Notes under the pieces: model-generated | The model's database searches: none | Told to the model about the DNA's origin: nothing | The model's input: only the letters and a program-made list of their open reading frames with translations | Source: Bacillus_BA fengqiuensis | GTDB lineage: Bacteria > Bacillota > Bacilli > Bacillales > Bacillaceae_H | Length of the DNA: 64,000 nucleotides | Direction: 5' to 3' (one strand) | NCBI GenBank assembly: GCA_030813035.1 | Contig: JAUSTV010000013.1 | Position numbers and translations under genes: made by a program | In this document: positions 41,637 to 50,142 of the stretch, in pieces | Layout of the letters: the number at the start of each line of letters is the position of its first letter | How positions within the stretch are numbered: position 1 is the first letter of the stretch

Positions 41637-42818
41637 ATGGAGGTTAAAATTAAGGAGCCCGACTTTTTTCTGCAAAAAGCTTCTCTTCTCGCTCAAGAGT
41701 TTGCCAGAGACGCGATAGAGCGTGATAAGGCTGGAGGGACACCAAAAGCTCAGCGGGATGAAATTCGAAAAAGCGGCCTACTAAAGTTGCTTATCCCTGT
41801 GCAATATGGAGGAGATGGGCAACCGTGGTCTACAGTACTTCGGGTTGTTCGTGAAATCGCTAAAGCAGATGCTTCACTTGGGCATTTATTGGGATATCAT
41901 TTCTTATCTTTAGCAAGAGTACATCTGAAAGGTTCTCCAGAGCAGAAAAAATATTTTTATACGGAAACAGCAAAAAATAACTATTTTTGGGGTAATTCAA
42001 CTAATCCGCTACAACGCACTACGATAGGTAAACGGGATGAAGATCGGGTTATTGTGAATGGAGTAAAATCTTTTAGTTCCGGTTCACCGGATTCTGACAT
42101 TCTATTGATTTCTTGGATTGACCAGGATTCAAACGAATATTTTAATGGTGTTATCCCAACTTCTCGAAAAGGTATCTTAATTCATGATGATTGGGACAAT
42201 ATGGGGCAGCGTCAAACAGGCAGTGGAACCGTTAGTTTTAAAGAAGTAGTTGTACATAATGATGAAATCATAGCCTCCCCCTATGGTGGTATTACTGCTT
42301 TCTCCACATTTAGTCCAATATTGTCGCAGAGTATTTTAGCCAGTATATTTATTGGAAGTACAGAAGGGGCGATTGCGGAGGCGAAACAATATACAACAAC
42401 GACGTCCCGCGTATGGCCGGCCTCTCATGTAAAAAAAGCATCCCAAGATCCATTAACTCTTCGGCAGTATGGTGACTTTTGGGTAGAGACCCAATCGGCT
42501 GTGAGTCTTATGGAAAAAGCAATGAATAAAGTAGACGAATTATGGGAAAAAGGCTTTGCCGTATCAGCAGAGGAAAGGGGAGAATGTGCGGTTCTGGTTG
42601 CTGCAGCAAATGTAATGACTGGAAAAGTAGGATTAGATGTCAGCAATCGAATTTTTGAGGTGATGGGAGCCCGTTCCACTGCCTCCAAATATGGATTTGA
42701 CCGCTTCTGGCGTAATATTCGGACGCATACCCTCCATAATCCGGCTGAATATAAATTGTACAACATTGGCAATTGGGTATTAAATGGTGAATTTCCTCAA
42801 CCGGGTTTTTATTCATAA
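41637..42818 (+). CDS. DszC-like flavin monooxygenase C
   Basis: 393 aa. Close paralogue of 36067: FARDAIERDKAGGTPKAQRDEIRKSGLLKLLIPVQYGGDGQPW, LGHLLGYHFLSLARVHLKGSPEQKK, DNMGQRQTGSGTVSFKEVVV, IFEVMGARSTASKYGFDRFWRNIRTHTLHNP. RBS AAGGGGG. The retained WRNIRTHTLH block suggests an active DszC-type oxygenase. A MetQNI importer follows, perhaps its substrate supply. Confidence 0.82.
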   Translation: MEVKIKEPDFFLQKASLLAQEFARDAIERDKAGGTPKAQRDEIRKSGLLKLLIPVQYGGDGQPWSTVLRVVREIAKADASLGHLLGYHFLSLARVHLKGSPEQKKYFYTETAKNNYFWGNSTNPLQRTTIGKRDEDRVIVNGVKSFSSGSPDSDILLISWIDQDSNEYFNGVIPTSRKGILIHDDWDNMGQRQTGSGTVSFKEVVVHNDEIIASPYGGITAFSTFSPILSQSILASIFIGSTEGAIAEAKQYTTTTSRVWPASHVKKASQDPLTLRQYGDFWVETQSAVSLMEKAMNKVDELWEKGFAVSAEERGECAVLVAAANVMTGKVGLDVSNRIFEVMGARSTASKYGFDRFWRNIRTHTLHNPAEYKLYNIGNWVLNGEFPQPGFYS

Positions 42819-42947
42819 CGGATACAGGCAAGCTGAAGATAAGAATTATGATAAATACTACATTTAATTCATACTTTTCCGATGGATTAAATAAATTTTA
42901 GCGATAAGAGAAACTATATTTTATCAATAATGGAGGAGGCGTACGAA

Positions 42948-43784
42948 ATGAAGAAAAAGATATTAGGTATTTTTCTTATTGGTACTATATTGACTTCACT
43001 TGCAGGTTGTACTGGAAACAAGGAGGCTACGCAGGGAAAAAGCAGCGAAATAACAATTAAGGTTGGCGTTACAGCAGGCCCGTTTGAAGAAATTACAAAC
43101 AAAGTAAAAGAGGTAGCGAAGGAGGAGGGGATAGATGTCAAAGTTGTTCCGTTTAACGACTATATTATGCCCAACCGAGCCCTTGTAAAAGGAGATGTGG
43201 ATGTAAATACATATCAAAATATTCCTTTTTTAGAAACGTATAATAAGGATCATAAAACGAATATTGTCCCGGTTGGAAAGACTGTAGCCATGCTTATGGG
43301 TATTTATTCCAAGAAGTATAAATCGATTGAAGATCTTCCGGATGGAGCTATATTAGGTCTTCAAAACGATCCAGTTAACAGGTCCCGGGCGCTTCATGTT
43401 TATCAACAAGCAGGACTCATTAAACTAAAGCCGAATACCGATGAAGACAAAGCAATCGTTCAGGATATTGCGGAAAATCCTAAAAATTTCACATTCAAAG
43501 AGTTAGAAGCAGGATTGCTAGCCCGTACATTAACTAGCCTGGACGCATCAACCATTAATGGGAATTATGCTTTGCAAGAAGGTTATGAACCAAAGAAAGA
43601 TGCCATTTTTTTAAATAATGAAGACAAGTATGTGAATGTTGTGGCAACGAATGAAAAAAACAAAGATAATCCGAATTATAAAAAGTTGGTGGAGCTATAT
43701 AATTCTGATGAAGTGAAGCAGTTTATCAGAGAAAAGTATAAAGGAGTAGTGATAACTACTGAGGATCCTTTCAAATTAAAATAA
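42948..43784 (+). CDS. metQ: MetQ-family binding lipoprotein, system 3
   Basis: 278 aa from ATG 42948 (GGAGGAGG). Lipobox TSLAGC (Cys21). IKVGVTAGPFEEITNKVKEVA, GDVDVNTYQNIPFLETYNKDH, GAILGLQNDPVNRSRALHVYQQAGLIKL, SLDASTINGNYALQEGY. ATPase follows by 14 bases. Confidence 0.87.
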   Translation: MKKKILGIFLIGTILTSLAGCTGNKEATQGKSSEITIKVGVTAGPFEEITNKVKEVAKEEGIDVKVVPFNDYIMPNRALVKGDVDVNTYQNIPFLETYNKDHKTNIVPVGKTVAMLMGIYSKKYKSIEDLPDGAILGLQNDPVNRSRALHVYQQAGLIKLKPNTDEDKAIVQDIAENPKNFTFKELEAGLLARTLTSLDASTINGNYALQEGYEPKKDAIFLNNEDKYVNVVATNEKNKDNPNYKKLVELYNSDEVKQFIREKYKGVVITTEDPFKLK

Positions 43785-43798
43785 AGGAGAGGATATAT

Positions 43799-44851
43799 AT
43801 GATTCAACTTATCAATATCTACAAGACATTTAAAACGGGAAAGAGAGAGGTTGAGGCGCTGAAAGACATTACGATTCATGTCAAAAAGGGAGAGATTTTT
43901 GGTGTGATCGGTTTTAGTGGAGCGGGGAAAAGTACCTTGCTCCGCATGGTGAATCTTTTGGAAAAGCCGACAAGTGGTACAGTTATTGTAAATGGGGTAG
44001 ACCTTTTAAAGTTAAGTGAGGAACAGTTAAGGATGTCACGGAAGAAGATGGGTATTATATTTCAACATTTTAATCTACTTAACTCTTATAATGTATTTGA
44101 CAATGTTGCGGAAATTCTCCGAATGAATCATGTACCCAAACAGGAAATCAAGAGGAAAGTAGAAGAACTGCTTTCACTTGTTGGGTTATCAGACAAAGCC
44201 AAGGAGTATCCCTCACAATTATCAGGAGGCCAAAAACAACGGATAGGAATTGCTCGAGCGCTAGCAATGAATCCTGAAATTTTGCTATGCGACGAAGCTA
44301 CTTCTGCGCTTGATCCGCAGACAACAGAATCCATACTTGACTTACTGTCCAGTATTAATAAAAAACTAGGTTTAACGATTATGCTTATCACACATGAGAT
44401 GGATGTCATAAAAAATATTTGCGACCGTGTGGCTGTCATGGAGAAAGGAGAGATTATTGAGCAGGGGAGCGTCCTTGATGTTTTTAGTACGCCCCAAAAA
44501 TCGACAACTAAAAATTTTATTCGTACATTTTTTGATGATTCAATCCCAAAAGAGATGCTTGAAAAGATAAAGGTATCTGGCACGTACTCAAAAACCTTAC
44601 AGGTGTCGTTTAGAGGAGATGATGCCCTTAATCCTATACTTAGCACGCTGGCTGTTCGGTATGCTGTTACAACAAATGTACTATATGGTTCCATTACTTC
44701 AATCAAGGGAACTCCACTTGGGATTTTGTTGCTGCATATCTCTGGTGAACCAGAAGCCGTTGATCAGGCTATCGCTTATTTAAGACGGGTAGTGTATCAT
44801 GTTCAAGTTAAATGGGAGTCAGAAGTTAAAGGTGAGGTAATTACAATATGA
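43799..44851 (+). CDS. metN: MetN ABC ATPase with NIL domain, system 3
   Basis: 350 aa. GFSGAGKST Walker A, LSGGQKQRIGIARAL, LLCDEATSALDPQTT, C-terminal NIL domain (LQVSFRGDDALNPILSTLAVRYAVTTNVLYGSITSIKGTPLGIL). Overlaps metI by 4 bases. Confidence 0.9.
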   Translation: MIQLINIYKTFKTGKREVEALKDITIHVKKGEIFGVIGFSGAGKSTLLRMVNLLEKPTSGTVIVNGVDLLKLSEEQLRMSRKKMGIIFQHFNLLNSYNVFDNVAEILRMNHVPKQEIKRKVEELLSLVGLSDKAKEYPSQLSGGQKQRIGIARALAMNPEILLCDEATSALDPQTTESILDLLSSINKKLGLTIMLITHEMDVIKNICDRVAVMEKGEIIEQGSVLDVFSTPQKSTTKNFIRTFFDDSIPKEMLEKIKVSGTYSKTLQVSFRGDDALNPILSTLAVRYAVTTNVLYGSITSIKGTPLGILLLHISGEPEAVDQAIAYLRRVVYHVQVKWESEVKGEVITI

Positions 44852-45513
44852 CACAGAGGCTTTTGGAATTGTCACCGCTATTTGTCCAATCTTTACATGA
44901 AACGATAACGATGGTAGCAATCTCCCTTGTTATTGCTACTATCATCGGAATTCCACTAGGTGTTTTGCTAGTCATTACACGACCAAACCACCTTGCACCA
45001 AATAAATGGGTATTTCATGTTCTAAATACGCTAATTAATATTATTCGTTCTCTTCCCTTCATTATTTTGATGGTAGCCATTATTCCTTTCACCGAATTTA
45101 TTGTTGGTTCCGCTATCGGTATTGAAGGAGCTGTTGTTCCGCTTATCATTTACACAGCCCCATATATTGCGCGGCTAATGGAAACAGCATTGCTTGAAGT
45201 AGATCGTGGTGTAATCGAAGCGTATTGGGCAATGGGAGCATCGCGAACTCAGATTGTCTTTCGGATTATGGTGCGGGAGGCAAGACCAGGTATCTTACTT
45301 TGCCTGACAATTGCAACCATTGGATTAATTGGTGCTACTGCTATGGCAGGTGCAATAGGAGCAGGGGGGCTAGGCGATCTTGCTCTGCGGTATGGTTACC
45401 AGCAATGGGATCTTCCTGTTATGATAGTTACAGTTATCATTTTAATCTGTCTAGTACAACTCATTCAATCGGTGGGAAATTGGGCAACGAAAAAATTAAA
45501 GAAAAATGCATAA
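44848..45513 (+). CDS. metI: MetI permease, system 3
   Basis: 221 aa. NIIRSLPFIILMVAIIPFTEFIVGSAIG, EVDRGVIEAYWAMGASRTQIVFRIMVREA, TAMAGAIGAGGLGDLALRYGYQQW. Completes the third MetQNI-type importer. Confidence 0.9.
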   Translation: MTQRLLELSPLFVQSLHETITMVAISLVIATIIGIPLGVLLVITRPNHLAPNKWVFHVLNTLINIIRSLPFIILMVAIIPFTEFIVGSAIGIEGAVVPLIIYTAPYIARLMETALLEVDRGVIEAYWAMGASRTQIVFRIMVREARPGILLCLTIATIGLIGATAMAGAIGAGGLGDLALRYGYQQWDLPVMIVTVIILICLVQLIQSVGNWATKKLKKNA

Positions 45514-45717
45514 TATATGTTGCCGGAAACAATAATTTGAAAATTATAATACTAATCAAGGGGATTAATAATTCAAAAGAATGTAATTCTCTGTTGACAG
45601 ATAGTCACAGTTAGATTTTGAAATTCGCTAAAGATTGAACTTTTATAAGAATTCTTAACTGTAACTAAAGATTCCTAATTTAAGAGATTTTCTCTTAGAT
45701 TGGGGGTCTTTGATTTA

Positions 45718-45855
45718 ATGAGAATGACGGCAACGGGAGACTTTATTAAGTTGGGCTCCTATCATCCACTTACCTACGTTCCAAAAGCGAAAACAATAAC
45801 TTTTTGTAAAAGAGCCTTTAGTTTTGAGGTACCAATCCGAAACCCGGCTTCATAA
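45718..45855 (+). other. noncoding gap with weak 45-codon ORF
   Basis: The gap 45514-46223 holds this ORF (MRMTATGDFIKLGSYHPLTY start) with only a GGGGG element upstream. I see no family and doubt it is a gene. Confidence 0.2.
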
Positions 45856-45929
45856 AGAACCCCTTAAAGAATTTTGTAAGGGAGAGAGAGTCCAGCTAAA
45901 ATTATGGTAATTATTTCATTAATTCCAAC

Positions 45930-45958
45930 TTGACTTATAGGGATAGTTTGAATAAAAT
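45930..45958 (+). promoter_or_regulatory. CymR-like promoter P12
   Basis: ATTCCAAC then TTGACT, continuing TATAGGGAT; TAAAAT -10 at 17 bases. Confidence 0.65.
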
Positions 45959-46049
45959 AAAAAATATCAAATTTAGTAAAATATGGTTTTGTTGGACTAT
46001 TATTATTCGACCTGACAATCGGAGTTTCTTATCTATTTCATGTATAGAC

Positions 46050-46108
46050 AGCTGATCAGGCAACTGAAAGCTTCTAACCTAATGTACATAAGGTTAGAAG
46101 CTTTTTTA
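46050..46108 (+). promoter_or_regulatory. leader element E12
   Basis: AGCT-GA-TCAG-GCAA-CTGA-A-AGCT; terminator AGCTTCTAACCT...AGGTTAGAAGCT + T6 begins with the same AGCT. First of two tandem elements before metY. Confidence 0.78.
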
Positions 46109-46223
46109 TTAATCAATGAGAAAGGAGGGATCAGATTTATTCTGCGCCTTATATGATGAGTGTAAATAATATTTATCATTCAGGTCAATTGACTTTGATA
46201 GCTGTACCCGTAATCCTGTTACT

Positions 46224-46359
46224 GCATAATTTACTGTTTCCAAGGCTTCCAATCAAAAGAGAGAACGATCCAAATGAGCGCACCTTTATTAGTCCTTTTG
46301 GTGAAATGATTGCCAATCAGCAGATTCCAGGGAAGAAACCAGCAGATGTATTGAAGTAA
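46224..46359 (+). pseudogene. ssuD 3'-end fragment
   Basis: ctgtttccaaggcttccaat and the rest to gtattgaagtaagg are about 95% identical to 38351-38480, the end of ssuD copy 2. Only about 45 codons remain. The duplication continues into the leader (E13 equals E11). Confidence 0.85.
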
Positions 46360-46392
46360 GGAAGTATTGTAAACCTAAAATTACCAATATTG

Positions 46393-46452
46393 GCCGATTA
46401 GTCAACTAAAGGCATCAGCTCTTTCTAATTAAGATTGAGGTGATGCCTTTTT
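46393..46452 (+). promoter_or_regulatory. leader element E13 before metY
   Basis: GCC-GA-TTAG-TCAA-CTAA-A-GGC; terminator GGCATCA...TGATGCC + T5. Intact counterpart of decayed E11. Confidence 0.75.
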
Positions 46453-46496
46453 CATTGGAAAAGTACAATTACGTTAATTTAAAGGAGGAAAATCAT

Positions 46497-47807
46497 ATGA
46501 CAATCGAAAGAGAGCTTCAACTGGAAACATTGGCTATCCATGCAGGCCAGGAAGTGGATTCCACTACTTTATCAAGAGCGGTACCTATCTATCAAACTTC
46601 TTCTTATCTATTTCGGGATAGCGAGCATGCAGCTAATCTTTTCAGTTTACAAGAAGAAGGGAATGTTTACAGCCGGATTATGAATCCTACAACGGATGTG
46701 TTCGAAAAAAGAATTGCTGCACTAGAAGGCGGAACAGGAGCACTTGGCCTGGGGTCAGGTCAAGCGGCAATCGTGAATTCCATCTTAAACATTGCAACGG
46801 TTGGTGACGAAATCGTATCATCTGCGAGTCTTTATGGGGGCACCTACAATTTATTTTCCCATACGTTACCAAAGCTTGGAATTACGGTGAAATTTGTGGA
46901 TTCTAGTAATCCGAAAAATTTTGAAAAAGCCATTACAAGTAAAACGAAGGCATTGTTCGCTGAAACAATTGGAAATCCAAAAGGTGATGTCTTAGATATT
47001 GAAGCCATTGCAGCAGTCGCCCATAATCATTTCATTCCATTGATCGTTGATAATACGTTCCCAAGCCCATATTTGCTTCGTCCCATCGATTTCGGTGCCG
47101 ACATCGTTGTTCACTCTGCTACAAAGTTCATTGGCGGCCATGGAAGTTCCATCGGCGGGGTCATCGTTGACAGTGGAAAATTCGATTGGAAACAAAGCGG
47201 GAAATTTCCCGGACTAACTGAGCCAGATCCAAGCTACCATGGACTGGTCTACACAGAAGTCGCCAGAGAAAATGCTTACATCATTAAGGCTCGGGTTCAA
47301 TTGCTTAGGGATCTTGGCTCTGCATTATCCCCGTTTAATTCATTCTTGTTTTTGCAAGGACTTGAAACATTACACTTGCGAATGGAGCGCCATAGCAAGA
47401 ACGCTTTAGAAGTTGCCCGATTTTTAGAAAATAACGAAGCTGTTCAATGGGTCAGTTATGCAGGCTTAGAAAGCCATCCTTCGCATAAGCTGGCGCAAAA
47501 GTACTTGCCAAAAGGGCAAGGAGCCATATTGACATTTGAAATTAAAGGCGGAATCGAGGCAGGCAAAAAATTGATTGATTCAGTACAGCTCTTTTCCCAT
47601 TTAGCTAATGTCGGAGATTCAAAGTCTCTCATCATACATCCGGCCAGTACGACACATCAGCAACTGAGCAGCGAAGAACAATTGGATACAGGGGTAACAC
47701 CGGGTTTAATCCGCTTATCAGTAGGTACGGAAGCCATAGACGATATCCTATACGACCTTAATCAGGCAATAAAGGCGAGTCAAACGGTGCAAGCGGCAGT
47801 GAAATAA
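46497..47807 (+). CDS. metY: O-acetylhomoserine (thiol)-lyase
   Basis: 436 aa from ATG 46497 (AAAGGAGGAAA); the earlier ATG at 46440 lies in the terminator. Cys/Met-metabolism PLP enzyme: ETLAIHAGQEVDSTTLSRAVPIYQTSSY, YSRIMNPTTDVFEKRIAALEGG, SATKFIGGHG (PLP Lys210), GLIRLSVGTEAIDDI. It combines O-acetylhomoserine with sulfide or methanethiol. It could channel CH3SH or sulfide released by the oxygenases into homocysteine or methionine. Confidence 0.92.
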   Translation: MTIERELQLETLAIHAGQEVDSTTLSRAVPIYQTSSYLFRDSEHAANLFSLQEEGNVYSRIMNPTTDVFEKRIAALEGGTGALGLGSGQAAIVNSILNIATVGDEIVSSASLYGGTYNLFSHTLPKLGITVKFVDSSNPKNFEKAITSKTKALFAETIGNPKGDVLDIEAIAAVAHNHFIPLIVDNTFPSPYLLRPIDFGADIVVHSATKFIGGHGSSIGGVIVDSGKFDWKQSGKFPGLTEPDPSYHGLVYTEVARENAYIIKARVQLLRDLGSALSPFNSFLFLQGLETLHLRMERHSKNALEVARFLENNEAVQWVSYAGLESHPSHKLAQKYLPKGQGAILTFEIKGGIEAGKKLIDSVQLFSHLANVGDSKSLIIHPASTTHQQLSSEEQLDTGVTPGLIRLSVGTEAIDDILYDLNQAIKASQTVQAAVK

Positions 47808-47844
47808 GGGTTTAAGATTTTACAACTGAATGTTAATTTAATAA

Positions 47845-47936
47845 GTTGACTGGACTACCAGAGACGCTGATTCAGGCTTCAATGTATTTTTTGACATTCA
47901 AGCCTGAAATAAAGAGCTCTGTTTTTGTTTATATGA
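47845..47936 (+). promoter_or_regulatory. leader element E14
   Basis: GTT-GA-CTGG-ACTA-CCAG-A-GAC, followed by a long terminator (CAGAG..TCAGGCTT.AATGT...ACATT.AAGCCTGA..CTCTG + T5). Between metY and the nitroreductase. Confidence 0.65.
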
Positions 47937-48136
47937 TTTAGTGGAAATGTTACAGGGTACTTTAATAATAAGTTAATAAATTCCTATTAATTTCAAAAGT
48001 AACAGCTGTAAATATTAGACTTCCCCAAAATATGAAGAAATATTGTCCATTCATAATTCTTAATATTTCAAGAAATAATTTAGATTGTTTTATAATAGTA
48101 AATGAAATTATTCCCAGAGGAAATGAGGTATAAATC

Positions 48137-48751
48137 ATGAGTTTAACTGTTAATCCTGTTGAGCAGCTTACAAGTGAGGTTCAAGAGTACCGTAAAGCTG
48201 AACATTCTACTAGCCCTTTATTTTTAAATCGTTGGTCCCCTCGTGCCTATTCTGACCAGAAAGTCTCTGACGAAGATCTGTATAGTGTTCTTGAAGCGGC
48301 ACATTGGTCCCCTTCATCTTTCAATGATCAGCCTTGGCGATTTATTGTCGCCAAAACAGAAGCACACTTGAAAACCTTTCATGAATTCTTAAATTCTTTT
48401 AATCGCGCTTGGGCAGAAAAGGCTCCTGTTCTTGTTTTAGTAGCATCAAGCAACAAGAGGGAAAATGGCGATCCAAATGGTGCACACGCATTTGATACGG
48501 GAACAGCTTGGGGATACTTAGCCATTCAGGCTACTTTACTTGGACTTAGTACACATGCAATTGGCGGCTTTGATAAAGATAAAGCTCGTGGCTTGCTGAA
48601 TGTGCCGGACCATTTTGATCTTCACGCAGTCATTACCATCGGCTATCGAGGTGACAAGGAAACACTTGATGCGAATTTGCAAGAGCGTGAGAATCCGAGT
48701 ACGAGAAGACCTTTAAAAGAAGTTATTTTTGAAGGAACAGTCAATCAGTAA
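48137..48751 (+). CDS. nitroreductase-family flavoprotein
   Basis: 204 aa. RWSPRAYSDQKVSDEDLYSVLEAAHWSPSSFNDQPWRFIVA, AFDTGTAWGYLAIQATLLGLSTHAIGGFD and HAVITIGYRG are nitroreductase/FMN-binding motifs. A flavin-reductase role for the nearby oxygenases is possible but unproven. A TATAAT -10 box lies at 48091. Confidence 0.82.
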   Translation: MSLTVNPVEQLTSEVQEYRKAEHSTSPLFLNRWSPRAYSDQKVSDEDLYSVLEAAHWSPSSFNDQPWRFIVAKTEAHLKTFHEFLNSFNRAWAEKAPVLVLVASSNKRENGDPNGAHAFDTGTAWGYLAIQATLLGLSTHAIGGFDKDKARGLLNVPDHFDLHAVITIGYRGDKETLDANLQERENPSTRRPLKEVIFEGTVNQ

Positions 48752-48900
48752 ACTGTAAACTGGAATATCTTTCGCCATAAAGCCATATTAAAAATGGGCA
48801 GAGCTTGCTCTTTCCTATATGGGTAATCTCTTCCCATCTTTTTATCAAAAATGATCGTATTTTTTCTTATAACGATTACACGTTATTGTTTACTTTCCCA

Positions 48901-48929
48901 TTGACAATTCCGAGTATTTTCATTAGAAT
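48901..48929 (+). promoter_or_regulatory. sigma-A promoter of S-box leader 2
   Basis: TTGACA, 17-base spacer, TAGAAT; start about 30 bases before the riboswitch. Confidence 0.65.
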
Positions 48930-48964
48930 AGTAAGAAATATAAATAATCAAAATAATGAAAATT

Positions 48965-49070
48965 TCTTATCCAGAGAGGTAGAGGGACTGGCCCAGTGAA
49001 ACCTCAGCAACCACATTTTTTGATTTTGTATGGTGCTAATTCCAGAAGAGTGCAGACTTGGAAGATAAGA
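48965..49070 (+). promoter_or_regulatory. SAM-I (S-box) riboswitch 2, no terminator
   Basis: cttatccagagaggtagagggactggccc, gaaacctcagcaacc, ggtgctaattcc and ggaagataag give the complete aptamer. Its P1 3' strand is followed at once by AAAGGAG and, 8 bases on, ATG 49084. No terminator follows, so control is probably at translation initiation. Confidence 0.9.
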
Positions 49071-49083
49071 AAGGAGAATGTTT

Positions 49084-49242
49084 ATGAGCATTCGGGAAGT
49101 AAAGCTGCAGGTGGATGATTATTTAGATTTATACCTTTATGCGGAAACCATGGGAGATCAAACGTGGCAACAAGAAATTCTTGAAAAACTCCAGAGCTTC
49201 TATCAGGAATCTCAATTTTATAGGAGCTTCTTACCCCTATAG
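49084..49242 (+). CDS. hypothetical 52-residue protein under S-box control
   Basis: MSIREVKLQVDDYLDLYLYA then ETMGDQTWQQEILEKLQSFYQESQ and a short hydrophobic end. AAAGGAG RBS abuts the SAM riboswitch. Acidic-helical, soluble. I recognise no family. Position between a SAM riboswitch and E15-yezD suggests a sulfur role. Confidence 0.6.
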   Translation: MSIREVKLQVDDYLDLYLYAETMGDQTWQQEILEKLQSFYQESQFYRSFLPL

Positions 49243-49356
49243 AAAGACATAAACGTTTTAACCATAAAAACGAAAAATTCACATTTAGCTTATAGAAATA
49301 GCGTTAGTAAAGTTAAGTAAATAAAATGGGAAAAATATATGGAAAGTCAAAGGACT

Positions 49357-49407
49357 GCTGATCGGAATACCGAAAGCTCATACTGTTAAATCAGTATGAG
49401 CTTTTTT
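49357..49407 (+). promoter_or_regulatory. leader element E15
   Basis: GCT-GA-TCGG-AATA-CCGA-A-AGC overlapping AGCTCATACTG...CAGTATGAGCT + T6. Nearly the same as E3 (14836), upstream of yezD copy 3. Confidence 0.78.
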
Positions 49408-49654
49408 AGTACATGAACATGTTGGGAAAAGGGATATGTTCTTCAGTTTTCATTCTGTTTGGTTCAAATGGGTCGAAAATCGATATTAGACTTCAACATA
49501 GGCTTCGGGGTACTTATATATCAGAATGAACTTGAATAGATATAAAGTATAATCCTATTAAGTTAATAATTATTCCATGTATCTTCCTGTCATAAAACCG
49601 AGTATTCTTATGCGAATTATTAAATTTAAAGAATATAAAAGTTGGGAGAATGAA

Positions 49655-49828
49655 ATGATGAAGACATATAGCCAAGAAGCGATTAATCAGGTTTTAAGTA
49701 GTTTAAGAGACATAAAATATGGTTCTGTATTAATCACTTTGCATGACGGGAAAATTACACAGGTGGACAGTACAGAAAAAATTCACTTTCTTAATAAAGG
49801 CGATGCCACAAATAAAAGATATAGATAA
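49655..49828 (+). CDS. YezD-like small protein (DUF2292), copy 3
   Basis: 57 residues from ATG 49655 (TTGGGAG upstream; an earlier ATG at 49577 lacks an RBS). SQEAINQVLSSLRDIKYG then SVLITLHDGKITQVDSTEK. The shared core is YGSVLIT.HDG.ITQ.DSTEK. Again it lies directly behind a bulged-hairpin element. Confidence 0.78.
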   Translation: MMKTYSQEAINQVLSSLRDIKYGSVLITLHDGKITQVDSTEKIHFLNKGDATNKRYR

Positions 49829-49909
49829 TAGTAAAAGAATATTTGATCTGTCATTACTGGAAAGTATCTTTTTCCATTAAATCTCATTTCAATGGAGGAG
49901 TGAGGAGTA

Positions 49910-50053
49910 ATGAAAAGCGGCACTGCTGTTATGTTTAAAGGGAAAGAGTACAAAGTTATATGGATATATAGTAACGGTACTTGTGAGATTAAGCGAAATG
50001 ATTTAATAGGTAAAGTTGAGCTAGTGGCACTTTCTGAAGTAATAGCGTTATAA
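49910..50053 (+). CDS. hypothetical 47-residue protein
   Basis: MKSGTAVMFKGKEYKVIWIY then SNGTCEIKRNDLIGKVELVA and LSEVIAL; GGAGGAGTGAGGAG upstream. A small SH3-like beta barrel is plausible from the alternating pattern. No family recognised. Confidence 0.5.
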   Translation: MKSGTAVMFKGKEYKVIWIYSNGTCEIKRNDLIGKVELVALSEVIAL

Positions 50054-50142
50054 AATTGTGAAAGAGTATGAGCAGATGGGAACCATGAAAAATCTGGTTT
50101 TCTTATTGCTTAAAATTACGACGAAAAAGGAGGAGATGAAAA

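Noticed and set aside
36121..42818. Reading the DszC-like proteins as fatty-acid beta-oxidation dehydrogenases
   Set aside because: No thiolase, hydratase or CoA-ligase genes are nearby, the neighbours are FMNH2 monooxygenases, and the THTLH C-terminal block is DszC-like.
46140..46359. A 68-codon ORF ending in an SsuD-like tail as a real gene
   Set aside because: Its last third is a copy of the ssuD C-terminus; the N-terminal part has no RBS or similarity. Treated as a pseudogene fragment.
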